From Gerris lacustris (Eukaryota > Arthropoda > Insecta > Hemiptera > Gerridae): a DNA stretch of 64,000 bases. The number at the start of each line of letters is the position of its first letter. Position 1 is the stretch's first letter. The position numbers were made by a program, and so were the translations under genes. Under the pieces are notes generated by a model that was not told the DNA's origin, did not search any database, and was given only the letters and a program-made list of their open reading frames with translations. Below, one piece after another: positions 42,600-54,414 of the stretch. Location: positions 46,861,177-46,925,176 of the forward strand of contig OX578284.1 in assembly GCA_951217055.1 (NCBI GenBank). The letters run 5' to 3'.

Positions 42600-44960
42600 A
42601 AGTTAAGGTCTGTTTTGGTATGCGTACTGTTTGGAATGAAAAATCAATCGATTAGAGTGAAACAAAAATTAATTCATATAAAATATACAGAACAATATCA
42701 GCATCACGCACTAATCAACCAAATGTACAATAAACTTTTAATATACGTCTAAGCAATATAAAAAATCAATCATTTTCATTATTTTATTTATATTTTTTCT
42801 TAAACAGCAAAAAACAAAATATTGATTTATGTTTCTCTCCGATATACTTTTTGTTTTGTTTTTCACACGATATACCTCTTCTTGTTTCCAATTCAACTGA
42901 GTTCAACTATTCATAAAGGCGGAGGAAGAAGGGGGAAAAGAAAAACAAGAAAGAATTGAAAGATGCATGTCTTTCCTAGAAGGGTTTTGTTCGAGTGAAG
43001 AGAAAAACTTGAAGGAATGAAGGAATGGTCCAAGAAAAGAATGCTTTTCTTTTCTCTGGTAGCAAGTTAAAAGTCTTCTTCATAAAGAAAGGTCAGTTGG
43101 TCTTTTGTTCCCCCCTTCGTAGCCTTATATCGGAGAGACGATGGGAAAACTATAGACCGAAAAATCTACTATCCTCCTCCGTCTTCAATATATTGGTGGC
43201 CGACAGATTTTTTCCTACTTCTTTTTCCGAACCAATATATGGAAGGCAGAAGAAGCCCTTGTTCAATCCATTGCACACGCTATCCCTTACTCCCGTCCAG
43301 TTAGCCTTTTTCTTTCTTTCATTTAATATATCTTAAGGATCAAGAAGAATAAAGCAGAAAAAGGGATAAACTTAAGCTTATAATATATTATACCTTTATT
43401 TCTTCAAAAAATATAAAAAATCGTATTATAACTATTTCTCAAAAGAACCGGCTTAGTAGAGAGTTGTGATTTAAGAATATTAAAGATAATAACTTAGTTC
43501 CGAAAAAACGTTGTTTAATATAAAAAAGAAACTTAAATATGGCTTTTAGGTATATTTCCCATTGTCATAAGATAAAAAGAATTCAATATTAAAAATCGCC
43601 AATCATATGAATGTTAAATATTACTTTTGACTCATATAAAATTGTTTGGAAACAATATAGTTCTAGAGATAAATTTCACAATAGATTCAAATCTTGTCTT
43701 TTAATTTTATTGCAAAAACATCTTCAGGTACAAGAAACTGAATTCAAAATTCTGAGCTCATTGTATATTTTTGCATAAATAATAAATTAAAAGAGGGAAA
43801 AATGAGGATACCATTACAGAGGTTTCGGAAAAAAAATTTACTCAAAGCAAAAAATCAGTTCATATAAGATGGCGCCACACATTAATAATACATATGAAGA
43901 GCTACACTCGCTCTTAAACGCTCTTAAATTTATACAGATTCGGATATCCTGTAAGTATATTTGCGTTGTTTATTTTAAATGGACTTTTAAATTAAGGGTT
44001 ACCATAATGACAATAATTAATTAAGAAAATATTAAACTGTTGTAAATCAACATTGCATAAATGTATCTGAAGTGTTGCAAGATGTGGAATTTCTTTATAT
44101 TTAGTTAACCAACTTTGCATAACCATTCTTACTCTGCAACTCTATACCTTTAGATTTTTTCCTTTTCCACTCACCAATTGTAACTTAGTCGAATAATCAA
44201 AAACGACATCATTATCAACCATTTTATCAAAAAAATAATAATAAAAGAAACACAAGTAGGGCAGAGGTGGTTCTGAATTGAATCGAGGAGGTCTTGCCTT
44301 AGACACGAAAGGGCTGTTTTTTTTCCACCGTCCTTACGATTACAATCAAGTCAACTCTCCCGCCGAATCTTTACAGCCAGTTTGTAAAGCTTATCTGATT
44401 TTTTTCCCCATTTTCTCTTTCGATACGGTCCAATAAATTCCACCTCTTACTTTTTTTCCAAATTCTAGAGGAGTCCCAAAGTGACAGTTCATTTTAGCAA
44501 GACTTCTATTGAAAAAAAAAGGAAAAAAAACTCAGCGTTCCCTTGGGGATGTTGGGTGAGTTCTTTTTTGTTTCCCCCTCCCCTGTTTTTCAAAATTGAA
44601 TTCCATCTGAAATTTAAAACCCACCCCCTTCTTTCCTACCTTTTCTTTAAACTGACGAAAAAGGCAGAGAACCCACCCCTTTCCTCTAAAAAATAACGTA
44701 GAGTGAAAATAAGAGAAAACAATTTTACTTTAGTTATACGAGGTCAAGATTTTCGTTGTTCTAAAATTTTCATTTTTTTCTTTTTAACCAAATTTATGAA
44801 GAAAGTATTACATAAAACTTTTTGTCCTTTCAATAAGTGTATTTTTAAAGGATGTTCTTCTTCCAAAGATTAATCCAGCAGCAACTTATTCTTTTGAGTC
44901 AACTCAATTGCCTGTGGTTTAGTTTTCCATCCATATGATCTATATGAACGTGTATATATA
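42600..44960. other. No recognisable gene
   Basis: 2.3 kb with several T-rich patches. Frames at 43025-43336 and 44481-44696 show no domain and no coding bias that I can judge. No transposon ends recognised. Confidence 0.45.
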
Positions 44961-44966
44961 TATATT

Positions 44967-45420
44967 CAGGGTGGTCCAAAAGTCTCCCCCCCCCCCCCCC
45001 CTCTTAACTATTGAACGGTTTGAGATAAATTAATGAAACTTGGGGGATCTCTATCATGCACAGGGAAGTTTGTTTTCATGTAATCTCCCACTAGGGGCAA
45101 CCACCCACTTTGCCCCAGGCCACCCAACTTCAAAATTTCAAATTGGAGTGTATATTTTTGATAGCATATTTGGATTCTACGGTGAAAAATAATAACATTT
45201 TACTAAAAACTTTTTTTTCTATTTCCAATATTTTCCCCCCTTATAGGGGGGCAAAGATAGCAAAATAACCCTTCCGATAATACGTTGTGAAATCTAAACG
45301 GTTAGAGATAAATAATTGAAACTTAGGGGATCCGTACCATTTAAAGGAAAGGTTGTTTTCATGCAATCGCGCAGTAGGGGCAACCACCCATTTTGCCCCC
45401 AGGCCACCTAACTTCAAAAC
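44967..45420 (+). mobile_element. CAGGGTGG-type MITE (family A), left half only
   Basis: It contains CAGGGTGGTCCAAAAGTC, a C-run, and two tandem modules with GAGATAAATTAATGAAACTT-like words at 45022 and 45305, the same 283-284 base spacing as the left half of 28506-29555. Homology stops at about 45420 after CCACCTAACTTCAAAA, where family B sequence begins. Confidence 0.8.
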
Positions 45421-45515
45421 GTAAAATGAACGTTGAACATGTGTACCAAATTTCACCAAAATCGGTCAACTTTTACTCAAATTGTAGTCAAAACGTGTCC
45501 GACACACACACAAAA
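45421..45515 (+). repeat. Family B fragment fused to the MITE
   Basis: TAAAATGAACGTTGAACATG, CCAAATTTCACCAAAATCGG and CAACTTTTACTCAA belong to B1, but in an order and orientation that run straight on from the MITE half with no linking sequence. Confidence 0.6.
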
Positions 45516-45519
45516 AGCA

Positions 45520-46095
45520 TGCATAGTTTGTTGAATATAAGAAGCTCGCTTCAATCAATTACTTTTACTCTGAACAAGCAAAATTTTAAAGAGTTTTAAT
45601 AAGATATTGTGTTATTTAAGGGCATGAATATTTTAACCCTTCATTATTTCGTAAGTACAACCTAAACATTGTTGGGGAAATTCAATATTTATATAGGGCA
45701 GTTATTTGCTAAGTTTATTGTATGCCGTGAGGGTAGCTCGTAATAAGTCTAAAGAAGCAAGCCAAACTCCACACTGAAGCAATGTAAAACCGCATTGCAT
45801 ACTAAAACAAACTGCAAACTAATGCATTTAGTTTTAATCAAGCCCTTGCCCTTGGCGTAATGTTTCAAATAAGTTGGGTAAATAGTTATCTTGACCTTAG
45901 GGGTTTTTTACCTATAGATAATTTAGTTTATTTTATAATATTTTGTACTTTCTCTACAATATAAAAATACACGTTTCTTGCAACGTTTTTAGTTTTTATC
46001 TCTTTTATTTACTTATTTAATTAAGAGATACAAAAAGTCAGCTAATTAGTGTGTAACATGGCTTCCAAGCACTCGTAGGACGAATAGAAAAAATA
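45520..46095. other. No recognisable gene
   Basis: AT-rich. A family B right-end-like word (CTAATTAGTGTGTAACATGG) lies at about 46043-46062. Confidence 0.45.
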
Positions 46096-46100
46096 AATTG

Positions 46101-46102
46101 TA

Positions 46103-46197
<95 letters not shown>
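46101..46197. repeat. (AT)n microsatellite
   Basis: About 46 AT units with one early TATATGTA variant. Confidence 0.95.
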
Positions 46198-46199
<2 letters not shown>

Positions 46200-46290
46200 T
46201 CCATTTCATGGAAAAACATTGAATCATGGTTATATTTCGGGGCATTGAATCCAGATATCAATATTTCAATGTTTTTCCATGAAGTGGAGA
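46198..46290. repeat. 26-bp inverted repeat around a 41-base loop
   Basis: The left arm (46198-46223) contains CATGGAAAAACATTGAA. The right arm (46265-46290) is its reverse complement with one mismatch. It directly abuts the (AT)n tract and is probably a MITE end or small foldback. Confidence 0.8.
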
Positions 46291-46744
46291 AAACCAGTAT
46301 ACATTTGTCTAATTGATATAGTAGATGGATCTAAAGGTGGGAAATTGTGAAACATTAATCCATTATGATTACCACTTGGGCCACTAGGAGCTCTGATATC
46401 ATTTTATATAAAATTTAGATCCACTATCGGTGAAATACAGTACTACAATGAATACAGGAGACATCCAATCTATCTCCTACGATATTCTAACTTCCTGGCA
46501 CGATATTAAAGAGCGTCATATTTTGCATATCGTTTATTGAAACTTACGCCTGCCTATCGTAGCAATATTGTACTATAAATGAAAATCTAATGACCTCCTC
46601 TAACATCCAAACTTCCTGGCACGATATTCATTAAAAGCGTCGTATTTAAGTAATTTTAATTAAGTAAGTGATACGTAATTTTAAAAATGTAAGTGCTAAT
46701 GCACAAAATGTCTTTGCTCAAAACAAGAACAACAAAACAAATAT

Positions 46745-46965
46745 GGAGCTATCCGTAGGCTAACTTTGATATATCATCTATATTTCATGAAAGTCGTAAA
46801 AGTGGCTTCAAAATATGGGCGTTCAAAAAAAGTAGACAAACAAAAAACTAAAAATGTTCTCCGATGTCTAAAAGGCATTTTAAAATTGGAGATACTAAAA
46901 ATTTTCTTTCACAAAATGATCACATAATGCTTCGCTTCGGGTTACCTTTGGTAAGCTAAGAAAGT
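46745..46965 (-). repeat. Family B repeat (B2), shortened
   Basis: It contains ATATTTCATGAAAGTCGTAA, TGTTCTCCGATGTCTAAAAG, AATTGGAGATACTAAAAATT and TCGGGTTACCTTTGGTAAGC. The GACAG run is almost lost. Confidence 0.65.
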
Positions 46966-47116
46966 TTAATATAAATTCATATTAAGAGTTTAAGAGTTCA
47001 ATAATGACCTCGTCTTCAATTTAGTGGTTTGGAACTTCTCATCTCTCAAGATGAGGACTTAACATGGAAGCAAAAATATAACTTTGTAAATTGCCCTCTC
47101 CAATATAAGACGGGAA

Positions 47117-47148
<32 letters not shown>

Positions 47149-48393
47149 ATTTTAAGTTACTTTCAAAAGATTGCTATTAGTAACATAGCTATTACAAAGA
47201 TTAATTAGCGTGTTGTATCGTGAGAGGAGAGGCTACCCAGTGGCAGCACTCCTAACAGGTATTGTACATTATTTTATTATTGTAATAAATCTCTTGGCCA
47301 ACACCTCTTCAGCCGACGGGGAGGGCGGTCAGGGATATGGATGGAAGCCATGGATTCAAGTAAAGGATTAGGATGATGGTTTAGGTTTTCATAGAATTTT
47401 ATGTAGCGGGAAGAAGCGAGATCTTGTACAAAAGGAACTTTGAGGTCGTTGTGGATTGTGAGATTGGAAACGTATGCGGGAGAGTTAGTGATTTTTCGAA
47501 GGATCTTTGACTGAAGGGATTGGATTCTATAAGAATTGGAGCGTTTGGTGCAACCCCATAGCTCAATTCCATAGGTCCAAATGGGTTTGAGTATTGAATT
47601 GTAGATAAGGAGTTTGTTAGAAAGGGATAGGTGGGATCTTTGGTCGAGGAGTCGCAGTAAGAGTTTGTACCGTCTGTTAGTGTCCGTACGTTTAGTTTTG
47701 GTGTGCAGAGCCCAAGTCAATCGTCGGTCAAGATGGAGACCTAGGTATCTTACGGAAGAGGATTGAGGGATGACTTCTTGGTTGAGGATGACTGGAGGAC
47801 AAGTTGAATGTCTGAGAGTAAAAGTGACATGAACACTTTTCTGCTCATTAATTTTTATTCTCCATTTCCTTAACCAAGGTTCAAGGAGATTAAGGTGGTT
47901 TTGGATGTTGGTGGATGCTGTATTGGGATCAGAGGATATGGAGAATATACACTTATCATCAGCGAAGGTAGCTAATTGGGTAGTCGGAAGTTGAGGGATA
48001 TCGGATGTATAAAAGGAGTATAATAAAGGACCAAGAATACTTCCTTGCGGTACACCCGCAAGAATAGGAAATGTAGGCGAACGGGCGCCACCACAGCTTA
48101 CATGGAAGTGTCTATCATGAAGGTAGGATTTAAGGATAAGGTAGTAGGTAAAGGGGAGGACGCCCTTTAGTTTCCACAGCAGACCCTGGTGCCAGATCCT
48201 ATCAAAGGCCTGGGCCTCATCTAAGAAGACACCAGTGCAATACTGTTTTCGCTCAAGGGAGGATGAGATGGAGTCGACAATCCGGTGGCACTGTTGGATG
48301 GTGGAATGTTGGGATCGAAAGCCAAACTGGTAATTAGACGGGAATAAACTAAATCCTGCATCCAAGATACTCAATAAGGTACGTGGTTAATTT
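47117..48393 (-). mobile_element. Jockey-type LINE, 5'-truncated, with poly(A) tail
   Basis: The minus-strand copy ends in a 24-base A tail (T-run 47117-47140 on plus). A 3' UTR of about 135 bases and a reverse transcriptase frame follow. Upstream of codon 1 an in-frame stop appears at about 48393, where homology ends, so ORF1 and the endonuclease are missing. I could not find a target duplication at the expected places. Confidence 0.8.
47277..48374 (-). CDS. Partial reverse transcriptase of a Jockey-type LINE
   Basis: A 365-codon uninterrupted frame. The first residue shown (48374) is a TTG codon, not a true start, and the domain begins mid-protein. Motifs in order: QFGFRSQHSTIQQ (about residues 16-28), motif A FLDEAQAFDRIWH (50-62), motif B AGVPQGSILGPLLY (106-119), catalytic FADD (137-140), WRIKINEQKSVHVTFTLR, YLGLHLDRRLTW, and a C-terminal region with LLIYNSILKPIWTYGIELWG and a late RRLKRCWPRDLL, close to the usual Jockey ORF2 end. 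It would copy element RNA at a nicked target, but with no endonuclease this copy is not autonomous. All three catalytic Asp positions appear kept, which suggests youth. Confidence 0.85.
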   Translation of the reverse strand: MSILDAGFSLFPSNYQFGFRSQHSTIQQCHRIVDSISSSLERKQYCTGVFLDEAQAFDRIWHQGLLWKLKGVLPFTYYLILKSYLHDRHFHVSCGGARSPTFPILAGVPQGSILGPLLYSFYTSDIPQLPTTQLATFADDKCIFSISSDPNTASTNIQNHLNLLEPWLRKWRIKINEQKSVHVTFTLRHSTCPPVILNQEVIPQSSSVRYLGLHLDRRLTWALHTKTKRTDTNRRYKLLLRLLDQRSHLSLSNKLLIYNSILKPIWTYGIELWGCTKRSNSYRIQSLQSKILRKITNSPAYVSNLTIHNDLKVPFVQDLASSRYIKFYENLNHHPNPLLESMASIHIPDRPPRRLKRCWPRDLLQ

Positions 48394-48394
48394 T

Positions 48395-48765
48395 ATACGT
48401 GTGAGAGAATGTTTACGTTAGTACCGAGTTAGAAAGAGACGTGAACGATTGAAAAGGGCAAACTCGTCTCAACCTAGTGGTCGAAAACGATGTAACCGCC
48501 AGTCAGTGTGCGCTTGGATGTCCTCGCCGAATCACTGGGACTCTGTCTTTGCAAAACTACCGCCGCCACACCAAAACAACCGCCAAGGTACCGCAATCAA
48601 TAAATATACATACATTCTCTCTATCTCTAATACCGCCTTATACCGCCTTCAATTCCTTACTTATTACTTTTATTTATATGCTAGTATATGTGCCCATTTA
48701 TATGTTCATGAACCACACCTCCGCACTGGTTGCGCTTTAATTAACCATATATTATTTGGTTAAGT
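48395..48765. other. GC-richer unassigned sequence
   Basis: Two overlapping plus-strand frames (48449-48763 and 48477-48740) share the region. Words such as ACCGCCGCCACAC and TACCGCCTTATACCGCC look like a short internal repeat. No domain is recognised. Confidence 0.35.
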
Positions 48766-48769
48766 TGCC

Positions 48770-48975
48770 ACCAGTACGTTTCCCTAGGAGCGACTTCAGC
48801 GATAGATGATGAGTGACCATCGCGGAGGACTGCTCTTCTGAGTTTGCGTGTTTCCATTTTCCTAGCAGAGCGACGCTGGTGATCATCGCCAAGCGATCAC
48901 TGAGCGATTGCAGCCACCTGCTCCAGGAGCAGTCACAATCGCAGTCACTAGCGATCCTCCGTGAGTTCTACTCGT
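48770..48975. repeat. GCGAT-rich palindromic segment
   Basis: GAGCGACTTCAGCGATAG, ATCGCGGAGG, AGCGATCACTGAGCGATTG and AGCGATCCTCC occur in alternating sense. A nested hairpin sits at 48904-48942 (GCGATTG...CAATCGC enclosing CTGCTCC/GGAGCAG). It resembles a short DNA transposon with subterminal repeats. Ends are not defined. Confidence 0.5.
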
Positions 48976-48979
48976 TTAT

Positions 48980-50475
48980 TTATTCATTGAGCATGACTTC
49001 TTAGACATTCAAGCTGTAAATGCTCTAGACTCTAGATTGTTAAAAATCAGTTGTGATCAAATTAGTCTAAAATCAAGGTATTAATCAAAATATTTTGAGA
49101 AAGGACATAATTAAATTTACGATATTACCTTGATGGTTACTCTATATAAAAGTTAGAAGCTGGGATGGTTCTAATAAAGCATAAAGTGATGTTAAAGATA
49201 TTGGCTCTATAATGAAGAGGGTGAGAATAGGAAAGACCCGAACTCATTTAGACAGGTTAATAGGTTGAAAGCAATAACCTTTCCCACCTTATATTTAGGG
49301 TTATAGCCAGTTGAAACCTTCCTCGTCTCATATTTGGATATATAAGGTTGGTATTGCAGGCTTCTAGAGGCCATTTAGGTTCTCAAGTGCCGGGAGGAGC
49401 CCCTCATGATTATACTGTTATTATACTTGATGGCTTCCATCTTCGTCTATTATGATTACAATATTATCTTCCTTCCTACCCCTCGAGTGTCTCTTTAATA
49501 GACAAATTAATCGGCCTCTCTTAAAATGGAATTATTATGCAATGTGGGGAAATACTTTAAAGTAAATTTGCCAAGATGTTAATTTTTTTAAAGTACTAAT
49601 ATTTCTTTTTTAATGTTTTTATCTTTGATTAACTACTTCTAAGCTTAATTGCTTAATGAGTGGGTGGATTGTAGCTTACGAAATAATAATAATATGAGTG
49701 ATAAGATAATTAGAATGGTAAGAACAAATGGGATAAGGAATAAGAAAAAGTGTATAACTACATATTAAGACAAAAAGAAGGAGAAATCATAGAGTACACA
49801 CTCAAAAAATACAAAGGCATTAATCAGAATCAAGTTAAGTCTAGTAGAGTTTAATATAAATTAGAATCGATAAAGAAATAACTCAAATACAAAAATTTGG
49901 AGCTACTTTCTCAATTACGAATTAAATGAAAAAGTAAAAAATATATTTCTAGTAATCGTACAATTATAGCACAGTAAAATCACAGGGAAGTACTTGCGTC
50001 CAAGTACTTTTTAGGGTTTCGTAGATTATTAAGCGTACACGTTATATAATTATTATTTTTTTCTTCGACCTCAGGGGTCCCTGGTTCGATCCCCAAAGGG
50101 ATCACAATGTTTTTATCGGTAATAACGAAAAGATAAATTACATTTTTTCAGGAAATTTTCATCGCCTCACCATAAGGTATAACCATGAATTATTTCAAAA
50201 TTTTAGGACTAGCCGTTATATAGTGGTTGGGGGGAGGAGGATTTATTTGGGTATATGTTAACTCATAAAACCAATAAAGAATGAAAAAATTTTAAAAAAA
50301 GCACATATAGATATATTTGTATCCTATTCTTCAGCAGCTTTAATTTGATACCCCACTCAAAAATGAAAAAAAAAAAAAAAATTTTGATTATACCACATTT
50401 TTGAGCAATAACGCATGCGCATATTCATTTTTTAACTTCTGTATATTTTTTTTGTGGTTGAGTCAAAAAAGTTAG
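48980..50475. other. No recognisable gene
   Basis: A B-box-like word GGTTCGATCCCC is at 50082-50093 but has no A-box at tRNA distance. No other signal. Confidence 0.45.
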
Positions 50476-50481
50476 CTCTTT

Positions 50482-50585
50482 AGCTTAAATGGTTCGGGCT
50501 CTATGAACCAAAGAGCGCCGGACAGGCGGACACATCACCCTCGGCGTAAAGGTTTTGAGAAGTATCTACAAAACCCTAAAAATTA
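50482..50585. repeat. Family I repeat, copy 2
   Basis: It matches 3762-3856 (GGACACATCACCCTCGGCGT, GGTTTTGAGAAGTATCTAC). This copy is not interrupted. Confidence 0.65.
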
Positions 50586-50589
50586 ATTG

Positions 50590-51095
50590 GATTATGCAGA
50601 GATAAGTTAGATCTTAGAATTATAATAAAATAATAAAATGGTTAAAAAATATAATTAGAACAATACAACTTCTAATTTAAATTTATTTGCTAACAGGTAA
50701 TGCTCAACATTGACTAATTAATACTCATATTACCCTAATTGTGGAGGGAGCGTTAAGTGAATAGGTGGGGAACAAACACATAAGGTAACAATCTTAATTA
50801 GGTGAGCACCTAATTTACTTCGCTGCTCTATTCAGACAATTGGTTCAACCCCTATTGTCTACCAAGTACATTTCTATTTCACCATATCCATTCAAAATTT
50901 ATATATTCAACATTCAATGTCATAGAAAATTATGAATGTCATTAACATCACTTTATTGAATAAATTAGTAATTTTTAGGTCTACATAGGTCTAAAATAGG
51001 ACAATAAAGCGCATATAAGTTAACATGTCTGCCAATTAAATTATTCAACTAAATATTCTAAAACGTATCAAAAAATTGCTAGGACAAGAAAACTC
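50590..51095. other. No recognisable gene
   Basis: AT-rich, with no motifs. Confidence 0.5.
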
Positions 51096-51099
51096 GATT

Positions 51100-51325
51100 T
51101 TTTTTCGAAATTTCCAAAAAGTGGTATCTTAACTTTTGGCCGAAGAATGTTCAGGAATTTTTTCAGTTTTTTTGCACTTCACATAAGCGAGATAGAGGGG
51201 GGGGGGGACACTTTTCAAACTTGCCTACACTCGCCCTATCAAAGTTATAACCAAAGAATTATATATTTTTGTAATCAGCTCGACGTACCCTTTAATATAA
51301 TACCCCTTACGGTGTCGAAAAAAAT
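51100..51325 (+). repeat. Family G repeat, copy 1
   Basis: AAAAGTGGTATCTTAACTTT, AAGAATGTTCAGGAATTTTT, a G-run and GTAATCAGCTCGACGTACCC reappear inverted at 61735-61970 with a C-run at the same place. Confidence 0.75.
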
Positions 51326-51394
51326 TAAAATAAATTTAACCCTTAAGTTTTTTTACCCTAACTTTTTTGAAAAACATTTTTTTTAAGTCGCTAT

Positions 51395-51570
51395 ATTTTT
51401 AAAATATGTGGATAGGGGTAGGGACAAGACATATACATGCCAAATTTCAAAGTGATCGGACGAAAGGCGTAGCCATGAGAGCAGGCGACCGGACGGACGG
51501 ACAGAAACACGCAGGAAAATATAAAGGTCCTTGGTTTTGCCTACGGACCCTAATATGGTTTCGGATAAAT
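51395..51570 (-). repeat. Family C repeat, copy 1
   Basis: GGACGGACGGACAGAAACACGC followed by AGGAAAATATAAAGGTCCTTG pairs with TTGGTCTGT-type family C sequence at 59640-59720 read on the other strand. It shares the tandem GACAG character of family B. Confidence 0.6.
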
Positions 51571-51574
51571 ACAT

Positions 51575-52255
51575 AAAAACCAGTCATTTGTTAGTCGCTT
51601 ATAATTTTCACATTTAAATCTGGGACAAATCTTATAATTTAGATTGGACCCACTTTCCCACTACCTAGAAAACTGAAACTTGCACAGATTATGTATTTCC
51701 TGTGACAATACATAAATTAATCATTAGTTTTACAATATCGTTTGTGTTGCAGATTAACAGCTAAATTTCTGAATAATTTTTGCAGTAAAATTAAACAAAA
51801 TTGTAAACATAACATGACCAGAGGCAGGTAAGTAAGGTTAATTCCATTAAAATTATTTAATTTCAAACGGCAAATATTTCATAGGATAGAGAGAATGCAA
51901 CTTTTATAATTATGTCACACGTCACTGTACGATGTAATTGACGCAACTATTTTCGACGAATCAATAATGTCACGCTTTTATTAAGTTTCACATGCGTCAG
52001 GGACAATGTTTTTTTTTATGTAAATTTGACCCAAATTTAAATCAGAAATTTTGCAGAGAGACACATTTCAGATGACATTATAACAATTTGTCATTAGTTT
52101 AACAAAATCGCTTGTTTTAGCCAATAAATAAAAAAATTGTCAGATTTACATAGATTTTTGTGGATAAAATTCGAAAAGAAAATTTAATTTCCGACATTTA
52201 ACAACAACGACCACTGACAGCAATGTAAGGTTAGAAGTAGATTTAACATGGCGAT
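51575..52255. other. No recognisable gene
   Basis: ACAATACATAAATTAATCAT... and ACATTATAACAATTTGTCAT... about 370 bases apart look like a diverged direct repeat. Nothing coding. Confidence 0.4.
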
Positions 52256-52259
52256 GACT

Positions 52260-52585
52260 AAAAAGTATAAAATATTATTATATTTAAAAAAAAATATATA
52301 TAAAAAACCGCTTTTTTGAACAATGCTGTAAAAAGAAGAAAATTATTTTTTTAAAGCCACAGTACTACGATCGATCACATTATATGCTTATGTCACTAAA
52401 GATAAAAGCGTTTTTTTATTCGTTGATAGCATCCCGGTCTTTTATCTTTATAGTGACATACGCATAAACTGTGATCACTCGTAATACTGTAGGAGAAAAA
52501 AAAAATCTTCTTTTTAGTAACACGTGTTATAAAGGTTTTTTTTAAATTTTAAATTTAATAGTATTATATTCATACTCAGCATGTA
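52260..52585. mobile_element. Foldback MITE, about 325 bp
   Basis: Arms of about 110-150 bases. TATGTCACT, AAAGATAAAAG, GATCACA and ACAGTACTACGA on the left match the complement of the right half at 52435-52495. GTAAAAAGAAGA and AAAAAACC farther out match 52500-52545. Centre at about 52415-52430. No coding content, and terminal duplications were not resolved. Confidence 0.7.
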
Positions 52586-52589
52586 AAAC

Positions 52590-52860
52590 CACATCTTTGA
52601 AGAACTCTTTGATCAAACACACGTGTCACAAATACAAATTTAAAAAAAAAAGATATTATTTATTACTTCTTCATGGAAAAATATACATGCAAAATAATAA
52701 ATTACGTGTGATTCAAATTAATAAACAATCATGATAAAAACATATTACACAATTATTAATTTTAAAACCATATTATCTTCTTCAAACCCTAATGCTTAAT
52801 GTATTTAATATATTTTTAAGGGCTTCATTAAATTATAATATTATAATTATGAATGTTTAT
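52590..52860. other. No recognisable gene
   Basis: AT-rich sequence leading into a microsatellite. Confidence 0.5.
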
Positions 52861-52864
52861 AAAA

Positions 52865-53040
<176 letters not shown>

Positions 53041-53177
53041 CAAATCAGCAATAGAACGATGCAGGACATGGCATAATGCCGAGCCAACATCTTTGTGACG
53101 TTTAGTCTAATGTTAGAACAGTTCCTATGTGTCAAGCTTGCGTGGCACATCCCTTGGTGTCTCTCACTAACACAAAT

Positions 53178-53182
<5 letters not shown>

Positions 53183-53266
<84 letters not shown>
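53183..53266. repeat. (AT)n microsatellite
   Basis: About 40 AT units. Confidence 0.95.
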
Positions 53267-53268
<2 letters not shown>

Positions 53269-53359
53269 TCAGCAATTACAATTTTCCCGGGAAAACGATT
53301 TCTTTGGCTTAGATTCGTACTTAAATGGACAAGATTTTTTTAATTAAAATCGTCGGAAC

Positions 53360-53585
53360 CTTCAATTTTTTTTCTGAGTTTTTAGAGGTCGGCAGCGCCC
53401 CAAATTTAGAACTGAAATTGTATTTCACCTCTGGGTATCATTTTACTGAACGTTTATTCCAAATTTTAGAAATCGCCCCTTTAGTTTAGGGTCCACGTTC
53501 CTGTATTCGGAGGGCCTCAAAACGGTAAAACCCACAAAATATCAAAATAGAATTCCCGCGATATCATAATACTTGTTCCCTACGT
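53360..53585 (+). repeat. Family C/D composite repeat
   Basis: TCTGAGTTTTTAGAGGTCGG, GCGCCCCAAATTTAGAACTG and TTCACCTCTGGGTATCATT match 59485-59570 (family C). GGGCCTCAAAACGGTAAAAC and TTCCCGCGATATCATAATAC at the right match family D at 29778 and 62107. Confidence 0.65.
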
Positions 53586-53589
53586 TATG

Positions 53590-54120
53590 TACTAGGTATA
53601 TGGAAAAGCTAAAATGGAAGACAGCTTGTATTAAAATGTTAATTTTCACTTGGGTAAGAAAAAGGCGGAAAAGGAAGCGGGGAAGGATTTTATGAGATTA
53701 CTTAGGTTGGGTTCCAGTCAGTAGGGTAGCGTTAAGTTCAATTTTCTCTTTGCCTCAAGGCAACAGATGTTGCGTCGTGCTCTTAAAATGTTTTTCCCCA
53801 GCTATCGCTCTTTGTCATTTAAAACATATCTTTGAATAAGAGACAGTATGGGAGGAAACGGATATAAAAAAAAGTTAGATATTATAATGAAAAATCCTGG
53901 TTAAGATGTATTAGTGATATTAAAATGTAGTTAAATAAGATTACATCAAAATATCATTTTATTTTATCGGATAAAAACTAATTTTGTAAAACAAAATGTA
54001 CTGGATCGAAAAATAGGGGCTATGAAAGATAATAAAAATGTTTAGTAAGTTGGAATTTAAATTTTTTGTTACTAGAACTATTCAAAGTAAAACCTCAAAA
54101 AGCCTTTTATAGCGCAGAGG
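53590..54120. other. No recognisable gene
   Basis: No domain or repeat end recognised. Confidence 0.5.
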
Positions 54121-54125
54121 CGGAC

Positions 54126-54410
54126 CCAGTTTGTCACACTTGGTCAGTTTATTGACAAACTGGCACTTCTTTAGACTGTTACTCCCCTTTTAAAAGAAAC
54201 AGAAGGGAGAAACAATCTAAAGAAGGTGTACGGAATGTTCTTCTTTAGATTGTTACTCCCCTTATAAAATCAGAAGTGTGATATTCCTTTGTCCCGAAGT
54301 ACATTGGACTAAACAACCCTTCAAAGAAATGTACAAATAATTATATCCATTTATATTCTAATGAAACATAGGCGAGTAACTATCTAAAGAAGTACCGACA
54401 AACTAAAATA
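54126..54410. mobile_element. Foldback element with four alternating CTTCTTTAGA arms
   Basis: CTTCTTTAGAYTGTTACTCC occurs forward at about 54167 and 54240, and as its complement near 54207 and 54375. AGTTTGTC/GACAAACT words lie outside these at 54127, 54151 and 54397. The outer pair could be the inverted ends of a MITE of about 270 bp. The inner pair forms a hairpin at 54167-54227. Confidence 0.65.
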
Positions 54411-54414
54411 ATTT

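Noticed and set aside
43025..43336. 103-codon plus-strand frame
   Set aside because: No domain and no repeat or gene context. Consistent with chance in a less AT-rich patch.
50040..50110. B-box-like GGTTCGATCCCC suggesting a tRNA
   Set aside because: No A-box at the right distance and no cloverleaf could be drawn.
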